Below are positions 24,034 through 32,528 of a stretch of DNA of 64,000 nucleotides, in pieces. Source of the stretch: Allobosea sp035944375. Lineage in GTDB: Bacteria > Pseudomonadota > Alphaproteobacteria > Rhizobiales > Beijerinckiaceae. The stretch's first letter is position 1. Every line of letters starts with the position of its first letter. The stretch lies in the NCBI RefSeq assembly GCF_035944375.1, contig NZ_DASZBE010000014.1. One strand, written 5' to 3'. Made by a program: the position numbers and the translations under genes. A model generated the notes under the pieces. It searched no databases, was not told the origin of the DNA, and was given only the letters and a program-made list of their open reading frames with translations.

Positions 24034-24734
24034 GGCCGCGCCTCCGACATGCCGGCCAGCGCGGCGCGGGTGAAGGCCGCCGCTTCGCCGCCGCCCGCCA
24101 GGCTGGCGCGCAGCCAGTCGAGATCGGCGCCCTCGTCGATGTCGCGTTGCGGCGGCAGCATCTGCACGTTCAGGCCGGCCGCGTCGGCGCGGCTGAGCGT
24201 CTCGCGCAGCACGCCCGAGGTGCTCCATGGCATCGGTGCGAAGAGGCTGGCTGCCGCCTCCAGCGAGCGCAGGCCGATCAGGCAATAGCCGCCATCGACG
24301 CTCGGAATGAGCACGATCCGGCGGTCATCGCCCTCGCGAAGGCTGCACGCGGCTGCGGCGATGACGTCGCCGGTGATCAGCGGAACATCCGCGCCCATGA
24401 TGATCGCGCCGCCCGGGCAGCGCTGCAGCAGCCGGGCAAGAACATCTTGCATCGTCGCACCGAGATCGCCGGCATCGGCGAAGTCCAGGGGCCATCCCGG
24501 CCCGAGGATCGCGCCGATCTCGGTCGCGGCATCGGCCGGGCGAAAGAACGCCGCGCGGTCGAGCCGCTGCAGGCGCGCCGCCGCGACGGCGGCCGCGGCG
24601 CAATCCTCGAGGAAGGCGCGCGCCAGGCGCGCCGCCCTGTCGGGACCAATGGCCGCGGCCAGCCGGGTCTTGGCCGCACCGGGCCGCGGCGGCTTGCACA
24701 TCAGGCCGAACCCGATCGGCGCCTCGCTCAGCAT
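24030..24734 (-). CDS. DUF2064 glycosyltransferase-like protein (TIGR04282 type)
   Basis: A 234-residue nucleotidyl/glycosyltransferase-fold protein. The N terminus reads GFGLMCKPPRPGAAKTRLAAAIG, the K-x-P-x-P-G-x-x-K-T-R-L signature of the family. GGAIIMGADVPLITGDVI gives the G-x-D-x-P motif and IPSVDGGYCLIGLR the D-G-G-Y-x-L-I-G motif. The family is annotated in databases as arsenosugar-biosynthesis-associated because it often accompanies arsM, which is not seen here. ATG at 24734 overlaps the stop of the GT2 gene (TGATG). Substrate unknown. Confidence 0.87.
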   Translation of the reverse strand: MLSEAPIGFGLMCKPPRPGAAKTRLAAAIGPDRAARLARAFLEDCAAAAVAAARLQRLDRAAFFRPADAATEIGAILGPGWPLDFADAGDLGATMQDVLARLLQRCPGGAIIMGADVPLITGDVIAAAACSLREGDDRRIVLIPSVDGGYCLIGLRSLEAAASLFAPMPWSTSGVLRETLSRADAAGLNVQMLPPQRDIDEGADLDWLRASLAGGGEAAAFTRAALAGMSEARP

Positions 24735-25444
24735 CAGGGCGTCTCCCGGCGCGGCGGGCGCAGGGCCTCGCGGCCGATGACCCAGAGAATCTTGACGCCC
24801 GCCCTGACCGCGCCGGCGAGCGTTCCCGAGACCTTGGAGACCCCGATCCGGCGCCTGTAGTCGACAGGGATCTCGATCGTCCTGAGCCGCTTGCGCGCCG
24901 CCTTGATCTGCATCTCGACCGTCCAGCCGAAATTGAGGTCGGCCATCCCCAGCCGCTCGAATTCGCACCACGAGACAGCGCGGAACGGCCCGAGATCGGT
25001 GAAGCGCTCGCCCCAGACCAGCCGGATCAGCGAACAGGCGAGCCAGTTACCGAAGACCTGCTGGGGCGTCAGCGCGCCGCTTTCGCGCCGCCCCAAGACG
25101 CGCGACCCCAACGTGAAGTCGGCCCGTCCGTCGACGATGGGCTCGACGAGGCGGATCATGGCGGAGAGATCGTCGGCCGCATCGCCGTCTACGAATACGA
25201 TGACATCGACGGGCGGCAGAGCGGCGATCGCGGCGAGGCAGGCCCGGCCATAGCCGGGGCCGTCGACCTCGACCACGATGGCGCCGTGATCGCGCCCGAT
25301 CTGGGCTGTCCCGTCGGTCGAGCGATGGTCGCCGATCGCGACCGCGTCGACGAAAGCGGGCATGGCCCGCAGCACCACGGGCAAGGCCTGCGCCTCGTTC
25401 CGGGTCGGTATGACAACGCCGATCCGCACGCCTTTGAGGCTCAT
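24734..25444 (-). CDS. Glycosyltransferase family 2 (polyprenyl-phosphate glycosyltransferase-like)
   Basis: A 236-residue DPM/GT2-type enzyme: RIGVVIPTRNEAQALPVVL, then IGDHRSTDGTAQIG, then VIVFVDGDAADDL holding the D-x-D motif. DLGPFRAVSWCEFERLGMADL and EMQIKAARKRLRTIEIPVDY are typical of dolichol/undecaprenyl-phosphate glycosyltransferases. No C-terminal membrane segment is evident. It is coupled by ATGA to a GT-C membrane glycosyltransferase, which would use a polyprenyl-phosphate sugar; the pair could therefore work in sequence. Confidence 0.88.
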   Translation of the reverse strand: MSLKGVRIGVVIPTRNEAQALPVVLRAMPAFVDAVAIGDHRSTDGTAQIGRDHGAIVVEVDGPGYGRACLAAIAALPPVDVIVFVDGDAADDLSAMIRLVEPIVDGRADFTLGSRVLGRRESGALTPQQVFGNWLACSLIRLVWGERFTDLGPFRAVSWCEFERLGMADLNFGWTVEMQIKAARKRLRTIEIPVDYRRRIGVSKVSGTLAGAVRAGVKILWVIGREALRPPRRETP

Positions 25445-26862
25445 GCCGACGCTCCGGCGACCGACGACCGGCGGATCAGGAGAGCAGCCAAAAGAACCGG
25501 CGCGAGATGCAGGAAGGCGAGGCCGTAGCCGTGCAGATCACGCAGGCCGGCCGCAGCGAGCGGAAAGAACAGGTAGTAGACCGGCAGCCCGATCGATGCG
25601 GCCACGAATGGCCATGCCCCGCTGGCCGACGCCAGGGGCAGGAACCAGGCGGCATACCAGGGGAACTGGGCCGGCGAGAGGTAGAACAGGGCGGCCGCGA
25701 GAATCGCAGCGCGTGCGATCAGGGGCTCCAGGCTTGCGGGTCGGCGCGCCGCGACCGCGAGGCTCGCCGCCCCCGCCGTCAGGACGACCAGAGCGCGCAG
25801 CAAAACCTCGCCCGTGCCCGGCCCGAAGAGCTGGAGGAAGAGGTAGGAGGCCCAGGCGTAAGGCGCATTGTTGACGGACCAGCCGCCGGCATAGGCCGTC
25901 AGCCCGGCGTTGGCGGAGAGGCTGGCCCAGAACAGCGGTGCGCAGAGGGCCAGCGTCGTTGCTCCCAGCGCCAGCGCGAAGACTGCCAGCGCCCGCCGGT
26001 CGGGCCACAGCGCCCGCGCGACCAGCGGCGCGAGCAGGATCGGCCACAGCTTGACGCCAGCCGCGATCCCGAGGCCGAGGCCCGCTATTGCGGCCGCGCG
26101 ACGGTGGGCGGCGAGCAGCGCGGCGAGGATCGGCAGCGCGAGCACGGCATCGACATGCGCCTGCCCGGTCAGGCAGAAGGCCATCAGCGGGTTGCACCAG
26201 ACGAGCGCGACAAGCAGCGGCGAGCGCTCGGTCGAAACCAGAACCCGCCAGATCAGAACCGCCGCCAACGCCTCTGCGCCAAAGAACACGACGCGCAGCC
26301 CGTCGAGGCTCCAGGGCGCAACGAGATGGGCCAGCGCGAACGCCGCTTGCGCCCCGCCGGGATACATCGAGCGCAACTCGGGGAAGTTGATCGAAGTGAT
26401 CGCAGCCCGCCCGGCCTCGACCAGGGACGCCAGGGTGCCGTCCGAACTCCGCAGCAGCGCCTCGGGAGCGAGGGCATAGGGGCTCAGGCCGTGCGCCACC
26501 ATGGCTCCGTCGAGCAGGTAGCGGAAATGATCGTCCTCCAGCATCGGCCCCGCGCCGAAATAGGGCACGCGCATGAGGACGCCGGCTGCCGCGATGGCAA
26601 GGCCGAGTACCAGGCCGGTTGGCATGTCGCGCGCCCGCCAGACCGCCCAGAGCAGCCCCGCGGACGACAGGGACAGCATGAGGCCAAGCGACAGCGCGAC
26701 CGGCCAGGCGTCACGCCGTGAGCCGGGTGCCGCGCCCCAGACCACTGCGATGACCGTCTGCACCATGATGCCGACGCCGACCATGGCGAGCAGCGTCGAT
26801 CCGCGGCGATCCCACGCGGATCGACCGGCCACGGAGGCGTCCGGACCCGTTGCGGCCATCAA
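25441..26862 (-). CDS. Integral-membrane GT-C glycosyltransferase (GT87/mannosyltransferase-like)
   Basis: A 473-residue protein with about eleven to twelve membrane helices. The first periplasmic loop reads GPMLEDDHFRYLLDGAMVAH, with the E-D-D acidic motif of GT-C enzymes, and AGVKLWPILLAPL matches the K-x-x-P motif of GT87-like mannosyltransferases. Such enzymes use polyprenyl-phosphate sugars on the outer face of the membrane. It overlaps both neighbours by four bases. The GT2 downstream may supply its donor. Confidence 0.85.
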   Translation of the reverse strand: MMAATGPDASVAGRSAWDRRGSTLLAMVGVGIMVQTVIAVVWGAAPGSRRDAWPVALSLGLMLSLSSAGLLWAVWRARDMPTGLVLGLAIAAAGVLMRVPYFGAGPMLEDDHFRYLLDGAMVAHGLSPYALAPEALLRSSDGTLASLVEAGRAAITSINFPELRSMYPGGAQAAFALAHLVAPWSLDGLRVVFFGAEALAAVLIWRVLVSTERSPLLVALVWCNPLMAFCLTGQAHVDAVLALPILAALLAAHRRAAAIAGLGLGIAAGVKLWPILLAPLVARALWPDRRALAVFALALGATTLALCAPLFWASLSANAGLTAYAGGWSVNNAPYAWASYLFLQLFGPGTGEVLLRALVVLTAGAASLAVAARRPASLEPLIARAAILAAALFYLSPAQFPWYAAWFLPLASASGAWPFVAASIGLPVYYLFFPLAAAGLRDLHGYGLAFLHLAPVLLAALLIRRSSVAGASA

Positions 26863-27461
26863 CGGCGCGTCGTCCTGGCCAGCAACTGGCCCCAGTTTTC
26901 GTCAAAGTGATGCGCCTTGCCGGGCCCCTCGCCCTTCACCAAGGCGCGGCCGTCCGCCGTCCAACGAAAAATCCCGCCGCGCAGATTGTAGACGCCGGCG
27001 CTGGCGTGGGGGGCGATCTGCTTCAGCGTTGCCGTCATCATCTGCGAGGATCGTACGCCGACGGCGCAATAGAACACGACCGGCCCATCGTCGAGCCGAT
27101 CGCGGTGAAGGCTGAGGATCTCAGCGGCCGAGCTGCCGGGTTCGATCCGGATCGCGCCCGGCAGGTGGCCGGCGTCGAACTCCTCCTGCGTGCGCACGTC
27201 GAACAGCGTGGCCTCGCCGCGCCCCAGCATGGCGGCCAGGCCCGCGGGTGCGACGTCCGGAACGGGATGACGCCGGGCCACCTCCCGCTCGACATCCTCC
27301 AGCGATACGCGCGGATCGGTCGGATCGAGCGTCCAGGGAGCCAGCTGGGGCTGTGTGGTCACGACAAAGATGGCTGCGCCCGCCACCAGGACCGCAGCCG
27401 TCGCGGCTCCCAGCAGCAGCCGTCTCGGGTTCAGGCGTGGCGTCATGGACCGGTCCGTCAT
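26859..27461 (-). CDS. Membrane-anchored rhodanese-domain protein
   Basis: A 200-residue protein. Residues about 14-33 form an N-terminal membrane anchor (LLLGAATAAVLVAGAAIFVV), followed by a periplasmic rhodanese domain with ATLFDVRTQEEFDAGHLPGA and the active loop CAVGVRSS. The cysteine is present, so sulfurtransferase activity is possible. It follows the DUF547 gene by 8 bases and overlaps the GT-C gene. In this setting it may handle sulfur, selenium or arsenic chemistry at the membrane; that is speculation. Confidence 0.87.
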   Translation of the reverse strand: MTDRSMTPRLNPRRLLLGAATAAVLVAGAAIFVVTTQPQLAPWTLDPTDPRVSLEDVEREVARRHPVPDVAPAGLAAMLGRGEATLFDVRTQEEFDAGHLPGAIRIEPGSSAAEILSLHRDRLDDGPVVFYCAVGVRSSQMMTATLKQIAPHASAGVYNLRGGIFRWTADGRALVKGEGPGKAHHFDENWGQLLARTTRR

Positions 27462-27469
27462 CTGCGGGC

Positions 27470-28306
27470 TCAGCCGCGCGGCGCCGGGACGGGGCGGAGC
27501 CCGTTCAACGACCAGTCATAGTCGTCGTCGGCGATCCGCGGCGAGCCGGTGAGGCGCTGGGCCAGCGCCGGCTCTGCATATTGGCGGAAATGCGCGATCA
27601 GCCCGGCGTCATTGCCGCCGAAATCCGCAATGAACCATTTGTAGATCGACGAGACCCGGAGCGCGCCGTCGGCCAGCACCGTGACGCCGCGCGGATGGTT
27701 GACGAAGGCACGCGCCGCAGCGTCCAGGTCGGCCTCCAGCGTCGCCGCCCGCCAGACCCGGTTCATCAGGTTGGGGCAGCCATAGGAGGCGCAGTTGACG
27801 ATGTAATGCACCCGCGGATCCTTGAAGGTCGGGCGCATGATGTCGTGCTCGATGTCGTCGAGCGACAGCCGCCTGCCCTCCACGGTCACACGCGGCTGGC
27901 GCCAGGGCCCCGTATAGGCTTTCGGATCGAGCCAGTTGTCGCTCTTGATGTCGCGGATCGAGGCCACCGGGTAGCGGTCGAGGATGACCTTCAGCGTCAC
28001 CGCATTGTAGAGGTTGCCCCAGAAGGAGAAGGCGTCGGTCCGGGCCATGGCGGAGGGCTTCAGCCGCGAAAGCTCGGTGACGTAGCCGTCCAGTGCGGTG
28101 CGGTCGGCCGAATTGGCCCGCCAGCCGGCATAATCGACGCGGTTGACCCCGTCAGGGCTGGCGCTGACATAGCGCTTCAGGAGCCGGTCATAGGCAGCGT
28201 CGGCATCCCCTGCCTGGGCCCATGCCGGGCCTGCGAGGACCATGAGGCCGAGGCCGAGCGTGGCGCGCCGGGTCAGCCCGTGAGATCGGATGGCATAAGT
28301 CATCAT
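27470..28306 (-). CDS. Exported DUF547 protein
   Basis: A 278-residue protein with a twin-arginine-like leader (GLTRRATLGLGLMVLAGPAWA). DUF547 core motifs are WGNLYNAVTLKVILDRYPV and HYIVNCASYGCPNL, with conserved N-x-Y-N and C-A-S-x-G-C-P. The ATG at 28306 follows AGGAG. A sigma-dependent promoter ends (CGTAAG) eight bases upstream of the ATG and partly overlaps the ribosome-binding site, so the message would start at or near the start codon. First gene of the six-gene unit that ends with the flavoprotein at 22900. Function of DUF547 is unknown. Confidence 0.86.
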   Translation of the reverse strand: MMTYAIRSHGLTRRATLGLGLMVLAGPAWAQAGDADAAYDRLLKRYVSASPDGVNRVDYAGWRANSADRTALDGYVTELSRLKPSAMARTDAFSFWGNLYNAVTLKVILDRYPVASIRDIKSDNWLDPKAYTGPWRQPRVTVEGRRLSLDDIEHDIMRPTFKDPRVHYIVNCASYGCPNLMNRVWRAATLEADLDAAARAFVNHPRGVTVLADGALRVSSIYKWFIADFGGNDAGLIAHFRQYAEPALAQRLTGSPRIADDDYDWSLNGLRPVPAPRG

Positions 28307-28313
28307 GGCTCTC

Positions 28314-28341
28314 CTTACGGATGGACGCAGGCGGACGTTAC
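28314..28341 (-). promoter_or_regulatory. ECF-sigma promoter for the DUF547 six-gene unit
   Basis: Minus strand GTAACG (28336-28341), 16 bases, CGTAAG (28314-28319). It lies in the 31-base gap after the VTT gene, touching its last codon, so it allows the downstream six genes to be expressed separately. Confidence 0.72.
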
Positions 28342-29063
28342 GCCCCGGTCTGGTTTTCTCGGGCCGCGAGGCGCTTCCTGATCGGGATCGCAGCCAGCGA
28401 CAGCGCGGCGAGCCCCACGAGGCCGCCGATGATCTGTGGCGTGAGGATGGAGCCGGGCGAGACCGCGCCACCCTGGTCGAGAACGGAACCGAGCCCCGCG
28501 CCCGCCAGCGAGAACACCGCCGTCCCCGGCATGATCCCGAAGAATGTGGTGAGCACATAGGTCGCGAGCGGCACGCCGACGAAGGCCGGCACCAGATTGA
28601 CCAGGAAAAACGGGAAGAGCGGCACCAGCCTCAGCACGAGCAGATAGGAAGCGGCGTTCTGGCGGATGCCCTCCGCCAGCCTGGCGGCCGGCGCACCGAA
28701 CCGGTCGAGCGCATTCTCGCCGAAGAGGGTCTTGGCGAACAGGAAGATCAGCGTCGCCCCGATCGTGGCACCGATCACGGTCAGCAGCGTGCCGAACACC
28801 GCTCCGAACAGAAACCCTCCCGACAGCGTCAGGAAGATCGCGCCGGGCATCGAGAAGGCGACAGCGGCGACATAGACGGCGACATAGGCGAGCGCGGCGA
28901 CCAGGTGGTTCGCCTCGACCCAGCTCGTCAGCGTCACGCGATGGGTCCTGAGCGTGTCCAGCGAGAGATAGCTCGCAACCCCCGTCTGCCGGACGATGAG
29001 GATCAGGGCGAGCGCGGCCAGGGCGAGCCAGAGGCGCCGGTCGGTGAGAAGGCGGGTGATCAT
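28338..29063 (-). CDS. TVP38/TMEM64 family membrane protein (VTT domain)
   Basis: A 241-residue membrane protein with the VTT/SNARE-associated domain: MPGAIFLTLSGGFLFGAVFG is the central G-x-F-x-F-G segment, followed by RLVPLFPFFLVNLVPAFVGV and FFGIMPGTAVFSLAGAGLG. DedA/TVP38 relatives act as lipid scramblases or small-solute carriers. It follows the MerA-like gene by 16 bases and is probably co-transcribed. VTT proteins commonly pair with mercuric-reductase-like flavoenzymes in many proteobacteria. Confidence 0.9.
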   Translation of the reverse strand: MITRLLTDRRLWLALAALALILIVRQTGVASYLSLDTLRTHRVTLTSWVEANHLVAALAYVAVYVAAVAFSMPGAIFLTLSGGFLFGAVFGTLLTVIGATIGATLIFLFAKTLFGENALDRFGAPAARLAEGIRQNAASYLLVLRLVPLFPFFLVNLVPAFVGVPLATYVLTTFFGIMPGTAVFSLAGAGLGSVLDQGGAVSPGSILTPQIIGGLVGLAALSLAAIPIRKRLAARENQTGA

Positions 29064-29079
29064 GGGCTGCTTCTCCGGA

Positions 29080-30558
29080 TCAGCGCAGGAAACGCTGGAC
29101 GAAACCGACGACGCGGCGCGTGGTCGAGCCGAAGAGCTTCGGCGTGTAGTAACTGCCGGCGGCGCGCTTCGAGATCTCCGACAAAGTCGGATAGGGCAGC
29201 ACGGCGCTCGCCACGGCCCCGATGCGGAGGCGAGACGAGATGGCCAGGGCCCAGGTGCCGATCAGTTCTCCCGCGCGCGGCCCCACGATCGTGGCGCCGA
29301 GGATCCGGCCCTTGCGACCCAGCACGACCTTGGCCAGCCCCTCGGTGGCACGCTCCGCCTGGGCCCGGTCATTGACCGCGAAGGACCAGGTCAGGATCTG
29401 GACGTCATGGCCGCCCTTGCGCGCCTCCGCCTCGGTGAGGCCGGTATGGGCGAGTTCCGGATCGGCGTAGGTTACCCAGGGCAAGGCCGTGTAGTCGACC
29501 TTGGCGGGCAAGCCGAACAGGGCGTTCCGGATGACGATGCCGGCATGATAGCCCGCGATATGGGTGAATTGCGGGCCACCCGAGACGTCGCCGATGGCGA
29601 AGATCCGGCGATTGCTGGTGAGAAGACGCGCGTCGACCGTAATCCCCTTCGGCGTGAAAGCGACACCGGCCGCGTCGAGGGCGAGGTTTTCGACGGTCGG
29701 GCGCCGGCCCGCCGCAACGAGCAGGTGGCTGCCCGCGACGCTGCGTCCGGCGGCGCTGTCGCCATCGAGCGTGACGGTCACGACCGCGCCGTCGCGTCTG
29801 ACTTCGCTGATGCCGACCTTCTCGAGCAGCGTCACGCCGTCCCGGAGGAGCGCGGCGCGGACGACCTCGACGGCCTCCGGCTCATCCCTGGCGAGGATGC
29901 CGAACTTCTCGATCACCGTCACCCGCGAACCCAGGCGACGGAAGGACTGCGCCATCTCGATCCCGATGGGTCCGCCACCGACGACGATGAGATGCTCGGG
30001 ACGCTCCCGCAGCTCGAAGACGCTCTCATTGGTGAGATAGCCGGCGTCCGCCAGGCCGGGGATCGGCGGAACGGCGGCGCGCGAGCCGGTCGCGATCACG
30101 AAGCGGCGCGCCGCGATCGTCTCCCCGCCGGCCTCGACCGTATCGCGGTCGAGGAAGCGCGCCGCCGCCTTGATGACATGCACGCCGAGCTGTTCGAACC
30201 GCTCGACGCTGTCATGCGGCGCGATCGCCGCGATTACGCCATGCACATGGGCGTGAACCTCTTCGAAGCGAATCTCGGGCTCGGCGGCATGAACACCGAA
30301 GCGCTGGCCGTCACGCACGGCATGGGCGGCATGGGCCGCGGCGATCAGCGCCTTGGAGGGCACGCAGCCGGTGTTGAGGCAATCGCCGCCCATCTCGCCC
30401 TTTTCGATAAGGACGACAGAGGCACCCATCTGCACGGCGCCGGCCGCGACCGACAGCCCGCCGGAGCCCGCACCGATGATGCAGAGGTCGGCGCGCAGAA
30501 CTCCGTCCTGCCGCAAGGGGCGCTTCGGCGGGAGCGAGGCAGGTGCAGGATCAGCCAT
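29080..30558 (-). CDS. Mercuric reductase-like pyridine nucleotide-disulfide oxidoreductase
   Basis: A 492-residue class I flavoprotein disulfide reductase. FAD motif ADLCIIGAGSGGLSVAAGA, redox-active disulfide GGDCLNTGCVPSKAL, NAD motif LIVVGGGPIGIEMAQSF, and C-terminal dimer domain. It lacks the N-terminal MerA HMA domain and the C-terminal paired cysteines of true mercuric reductases (the end reads RRVVGFVQRFLR), so mercury reduction is unlikely. Heads a pair with the VTT gene, under its own sigma-dependent promoter 40 bases upstream. Substrate unknown. Confidence 0.88.
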   Translation of the reverse strand: MADPAPASLPPKRPLRQDGVLRADLCIIGAGSGGLSVAAGAVQMGASVVLIEKGEMGGDCLNTGCVPSKALIAAAHAAHAVRDGQRFGVHAAEPEIRFEEVHAHVHGVIAAIAPHDSVERFEQLGVHVIKAAARFLDRDTVEAGGETIAARRFVIATGSRAAVPPIPGLADAGYLTNESVFELRERPEHLIVVGGGPIGIEMAQSFRRLGSRVTVIEKFGILARDEPEAVEVVRAALLRDGVTLLEKVGISEVRRDGAVVTVTLDGDSAAGRSVAGSHLLVAAGRRPTVENLALDAAGVAFTPKGITVDARLLTSNRRIFAIGDVSGGPQFTHIAGYHAGIVIRNALFGLPAKVDYTALPWVTYADPELAHTGLTEAEARKGGHDVQILTWSFAVNDRAQAERATEGLAKVVLGRKGRILGATIVGPRAGELIGTWALAISSRLRIGAVASAVLPYPTLSEISKRAAGSYYTPKLFGSTTRRVVGFVQRFLR

Positions 30559-30597
30559 GGGGGTCGCTTCAGGACGGAGGCTTCGGGTTCGACAGCG

Positions 30598-30625
30598 TGT
30601 TCGCGCCGAATCCGCGCAACGTTAC
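30598..30625 (-). promoter_or_regulatory. ECF-sigma promoter for MerA-like flavoenzyme-VTT
   Basis: Minus strand GTAACG (30620-30625), 16 bases, CGAACA (30598-30603). Confidence 0.75.
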
Positions 30626-30743
30626 GCGGTTCACGGTTTCGTGTGGCGTCCGCCATGGTTTCAGCCCTGAGCGGCAGATCGCTCGGCAGATTTTCTCACG
30701 TCAACAAGATGTGAATTGCGTGCGGACGTCTTCCGGCAATGGT

Positions 30744-30757
30744 CTGATGATCATCAG
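30744..30757. promoter_or_regulatory. Palindromic operator-like site (TGAT-N4-ATCA)
   Basis: A perfect 14-base palindrome, CTGATGATCATCAG, 11 bases before the ATG at 30769. Its core TGAT-GATC-ATCA fits the Fnr-type half-site pattern and matches the core of the palindrome at the Crp/Fnr gene (36223-36250). Confidence 0.45.
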
Positions 30758-30768
30758 GACCATAGCCC

Positions 30769-31710
30769 ATGGACCATTCCTCACTCGGCCTCAATCGCCG
30801 ACAACTCATGGCCGCCGGTGCGAGCGTTGCGGCAGCATGGCCCTTACCCATCCGCGCGGACGAGATCAGGCGATACCATTCCGACTATTTTTCCTTCGTC
30901 GGCGCGGATGCGCAGGGTGCAGTCTATCTGGCGCACGACAACAACCGTGGCCAGACGGGGGACCGGTTCTTCGCGGATCATTGGATCATGATGTATGCGC
31001 AAGGCGAGGGTGTCGTGCCCATCATCGGCAGCGCGCATTATCCCAATCCCGGCAACATCCTGGAGACCATCCCCGACTCCACGCATTTTCAGTTTCGCGG
31101 CACGATCGGCGGCGGCATGCGGATGGTGAGCGCGGTCAACGACATCGACATGGCGGTGGAGGGGCTGACGCCGATCCTTCGACGCCAGACGCAAGGCAAC
31201 GACTACTGGATCGGCGCCGCACCGGCGACGCTGCGCTGGAAGGGCCGCCAGCTTGCCGGCCGCGTGATCTTCGAGTTCATCGCGCGGACGGGTTACAACC
31301 GCTTCACCAGCGATTTCGGGGCGAACTGGAGCAATTTCAACGGCCTTTACCTCCTGACGGAGGATGGCCGCGATCTGTATCTGCGCTATCACGAGCGCGT
31401 TCAGGCCGGCACGCCACGGGAGAGCGGCATGGCCACTTTCGACGGCGAGGGCACGCTGTCGGACATCGCCTTCGCCATTGACGAGAGCCGCCCGACACCG
31501 GACCGGACCTATCGCTGGCCGACGCGCTGGCAGGCCGGGTTCAGCCATCGCGGCACACGCTGGACGCTTCACGCCACGACGGATGCGCTCGAGGAGGTGG
31601 CCGACTGGAAGAGCGGCGGTTTCGCCATGTCGGTGATCAGCGGCGAGGTTGCACGGGCCGACGGTTCCGGCCGCCGCCGCTTCAAGGGCTGGGCCGAACT
31701 GCTGATCTGA
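30769..31710 (+). CDS. Tat-exported protein, AttH/CrtC-like lipocalin fold suspected
   Basis: A 313-residue protein with a twin-arginine leader (LNRRQLMAAGASVAAAWPL, cut near RAD). The mature part is beta-rich with few charged clusters and includes YLAHDNNRGQTGDRFFADHW, NDIDMAVEGLTPILRR and ending RRFKGWAELLI. Two-domain beta-barrel proteins of the AttH/hydroxyneurosporene-synthase group have similar length and a late G-x-A-E-L end; I am not sure of the match. It stands alone between the MerA-like promoter and the TIGR04283-like gene. It does not carry the GTAAC promoter; instead a TGAT-N4-ATCA palindrome lies right before it. Confidence 0.7.
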   Translation: MDHSSLGLNRRQLMAAGASVAAAWPLPIRADEIRRYHSDYFSFVGADAQGAVYLAHDNNRGQTGDRFFADHWIMMYAQGEGVVPIIGSAHYPNPGNILETIPDSTHFQFRGTIGGGMRMVSAVNDIDMAVEGLTPILRRQTQGNDYWIGAAPATLRWKGRQLAGRVIFEFIARTGYNRFTSDFGANWSNFNGLYLLTEDGRDLYLRYHERVQAGTPRESGMATFDGEGTLSDIAFAIDESRPTPDRTYRWPTRWQAGFSHRGTRWTLHATTDALEEVADWKSGGFAMSVISGEVARADGSGRRRFKGWAELLI

Positions 31711-31812
31711 AGGGCTCGCCTGCTTGTTTCGTGAGGTTGACCTGACCCCCGTGCTTGCCTGATCAGGGGGCGCGGCAGGTGCAGGGCGCGCGCCCATCAC
31801 TCTGCGAGCGTT

Positions 31813-31838
31813 GTAACGAGACGATGTGCGGCATCGAA
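31813..31838 (+). promoter_or_regulatory. ECF-sigma promoter for the TIGR04283-like gene
   Basis: Plus strand GTAACG (31813-31818), 16 bases, CGAATC (core 31835-31838). Its position rules out starts at 31755 or 31824 for the downstream gene. Confidence 0.75.
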
Positions 31839-31892
31839 TCACAAGGGCCCTCGACGGGCCTCGCGGCCATCGACATGGGATGCGGGTCTATC

Positions 31893-32522
31893 ATGCGCGA
31901 TACCGTGACGCTGGATGTCCGTCCGCCCGAACCGAACGCCGAGGGCGCGCTCGTCTCCGTGATCATCCCGCTGGCCGCGCAGGAGGCCGTTCCGGAAGCG
32001 CTGCTGGCCACCCTTCCCAAAACCTTCGAGATCATTCTCGCACGCGGCGGAACCCGCGCCTCCAGCATGAACCATGCGGCCTCGGCCGCCCGAGGTCGTC
32101 ATCTCTGGTTCGTGCATGCCGACACGACGCTCGGCGAAGATGCCGTGCCGCAACTGCTGCTGCGGCTGCGGGAGCCGCGCGCCGCCGTGCGCTATTTCGA
32201 CCTGCGCTTTGATGGCGGCGCCTTGATGCGTCTGACCGAAGGCGGCGTCAGTTTCCGCTCACGGGTGATCGGCCTGCCCTTCGGCGATCAGGCGCTGTGC
32301 CTCCCTGCCGCGACGTTCCATGCCCTTGGCGGTTATGACGAGACCGCGGCGCATGGCGAGGACCACCAGCTGGTCCGCGACGCGCGGCGCGCAGGCCTGG
32401 CGATTCAGCCGGTCGGCGCGACGATCACGACCAGCGCCAGGAAGTATCGCGACAAGGGCTGGTTCCGGACCACCTTCCTGCATTTGAGACTCACCCTGCT
32501 GCAGAGCCTGCGGGCGTCCTGA
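31893..32522 (+). CDS. TIGR04283-like glycosyltransferase with degenerate donor site
   Basis: A 209-residue protein with the outline of the TIGR04283 GT2 family: VSVIIPLAAQEAVPEALLA, then ARGRHLWFVHADTTLGEDAV with the H-A-D-T motif, then GLPFGDQALCLPAATFHALGGY and a final MEDH-like GEDHQLVRDARRAG block. The usual V-D-G-G-S-x-D-G-T stretch is missing; only FEIILARGGTRASSMN remains, some 20 residues shorter than expected. It may be a non-catalytic or altered member. ATG 31893 is preferred because the promoter ends at 31838; ATG 31875 is the alternative. Ends 7 bases before the convergent metallophosphoesterase. Confidence 0.8.
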   Translation: MRDTVTLDVRPPEPNAEGALVSVIIPLAAQEAVPEALLATLPKTFEIILARGGTRASSMNHAASAARGRHLWFVHADTTLGEDAVPQLLLRLREPRAAVRYFDLRFDGGALMRLTEGGVSFRSRVIGLPFGDQALCLPAATFHALGGYDETAAHGEDHQLVRDARRAGLAIQPVGATITTSARKYRDKGWFRTTFLHLRLTLLQSLRAS

Positions 32523-32528
32523 AACCGG

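Noticed and set aside
29080..30558. True mercuric reductase (merA)
   Set aside because: No HMA domain and no C-terminal cysteine pair; the redox disulfide alone is common to the whole superfamily.
19974..32522. Calling the regulon an arsenosugar pathway
   Set aside because: Only the TIGR04282/04283-type proteins support the name; no arsM-type methyltransferase or arsS was seen in the window.
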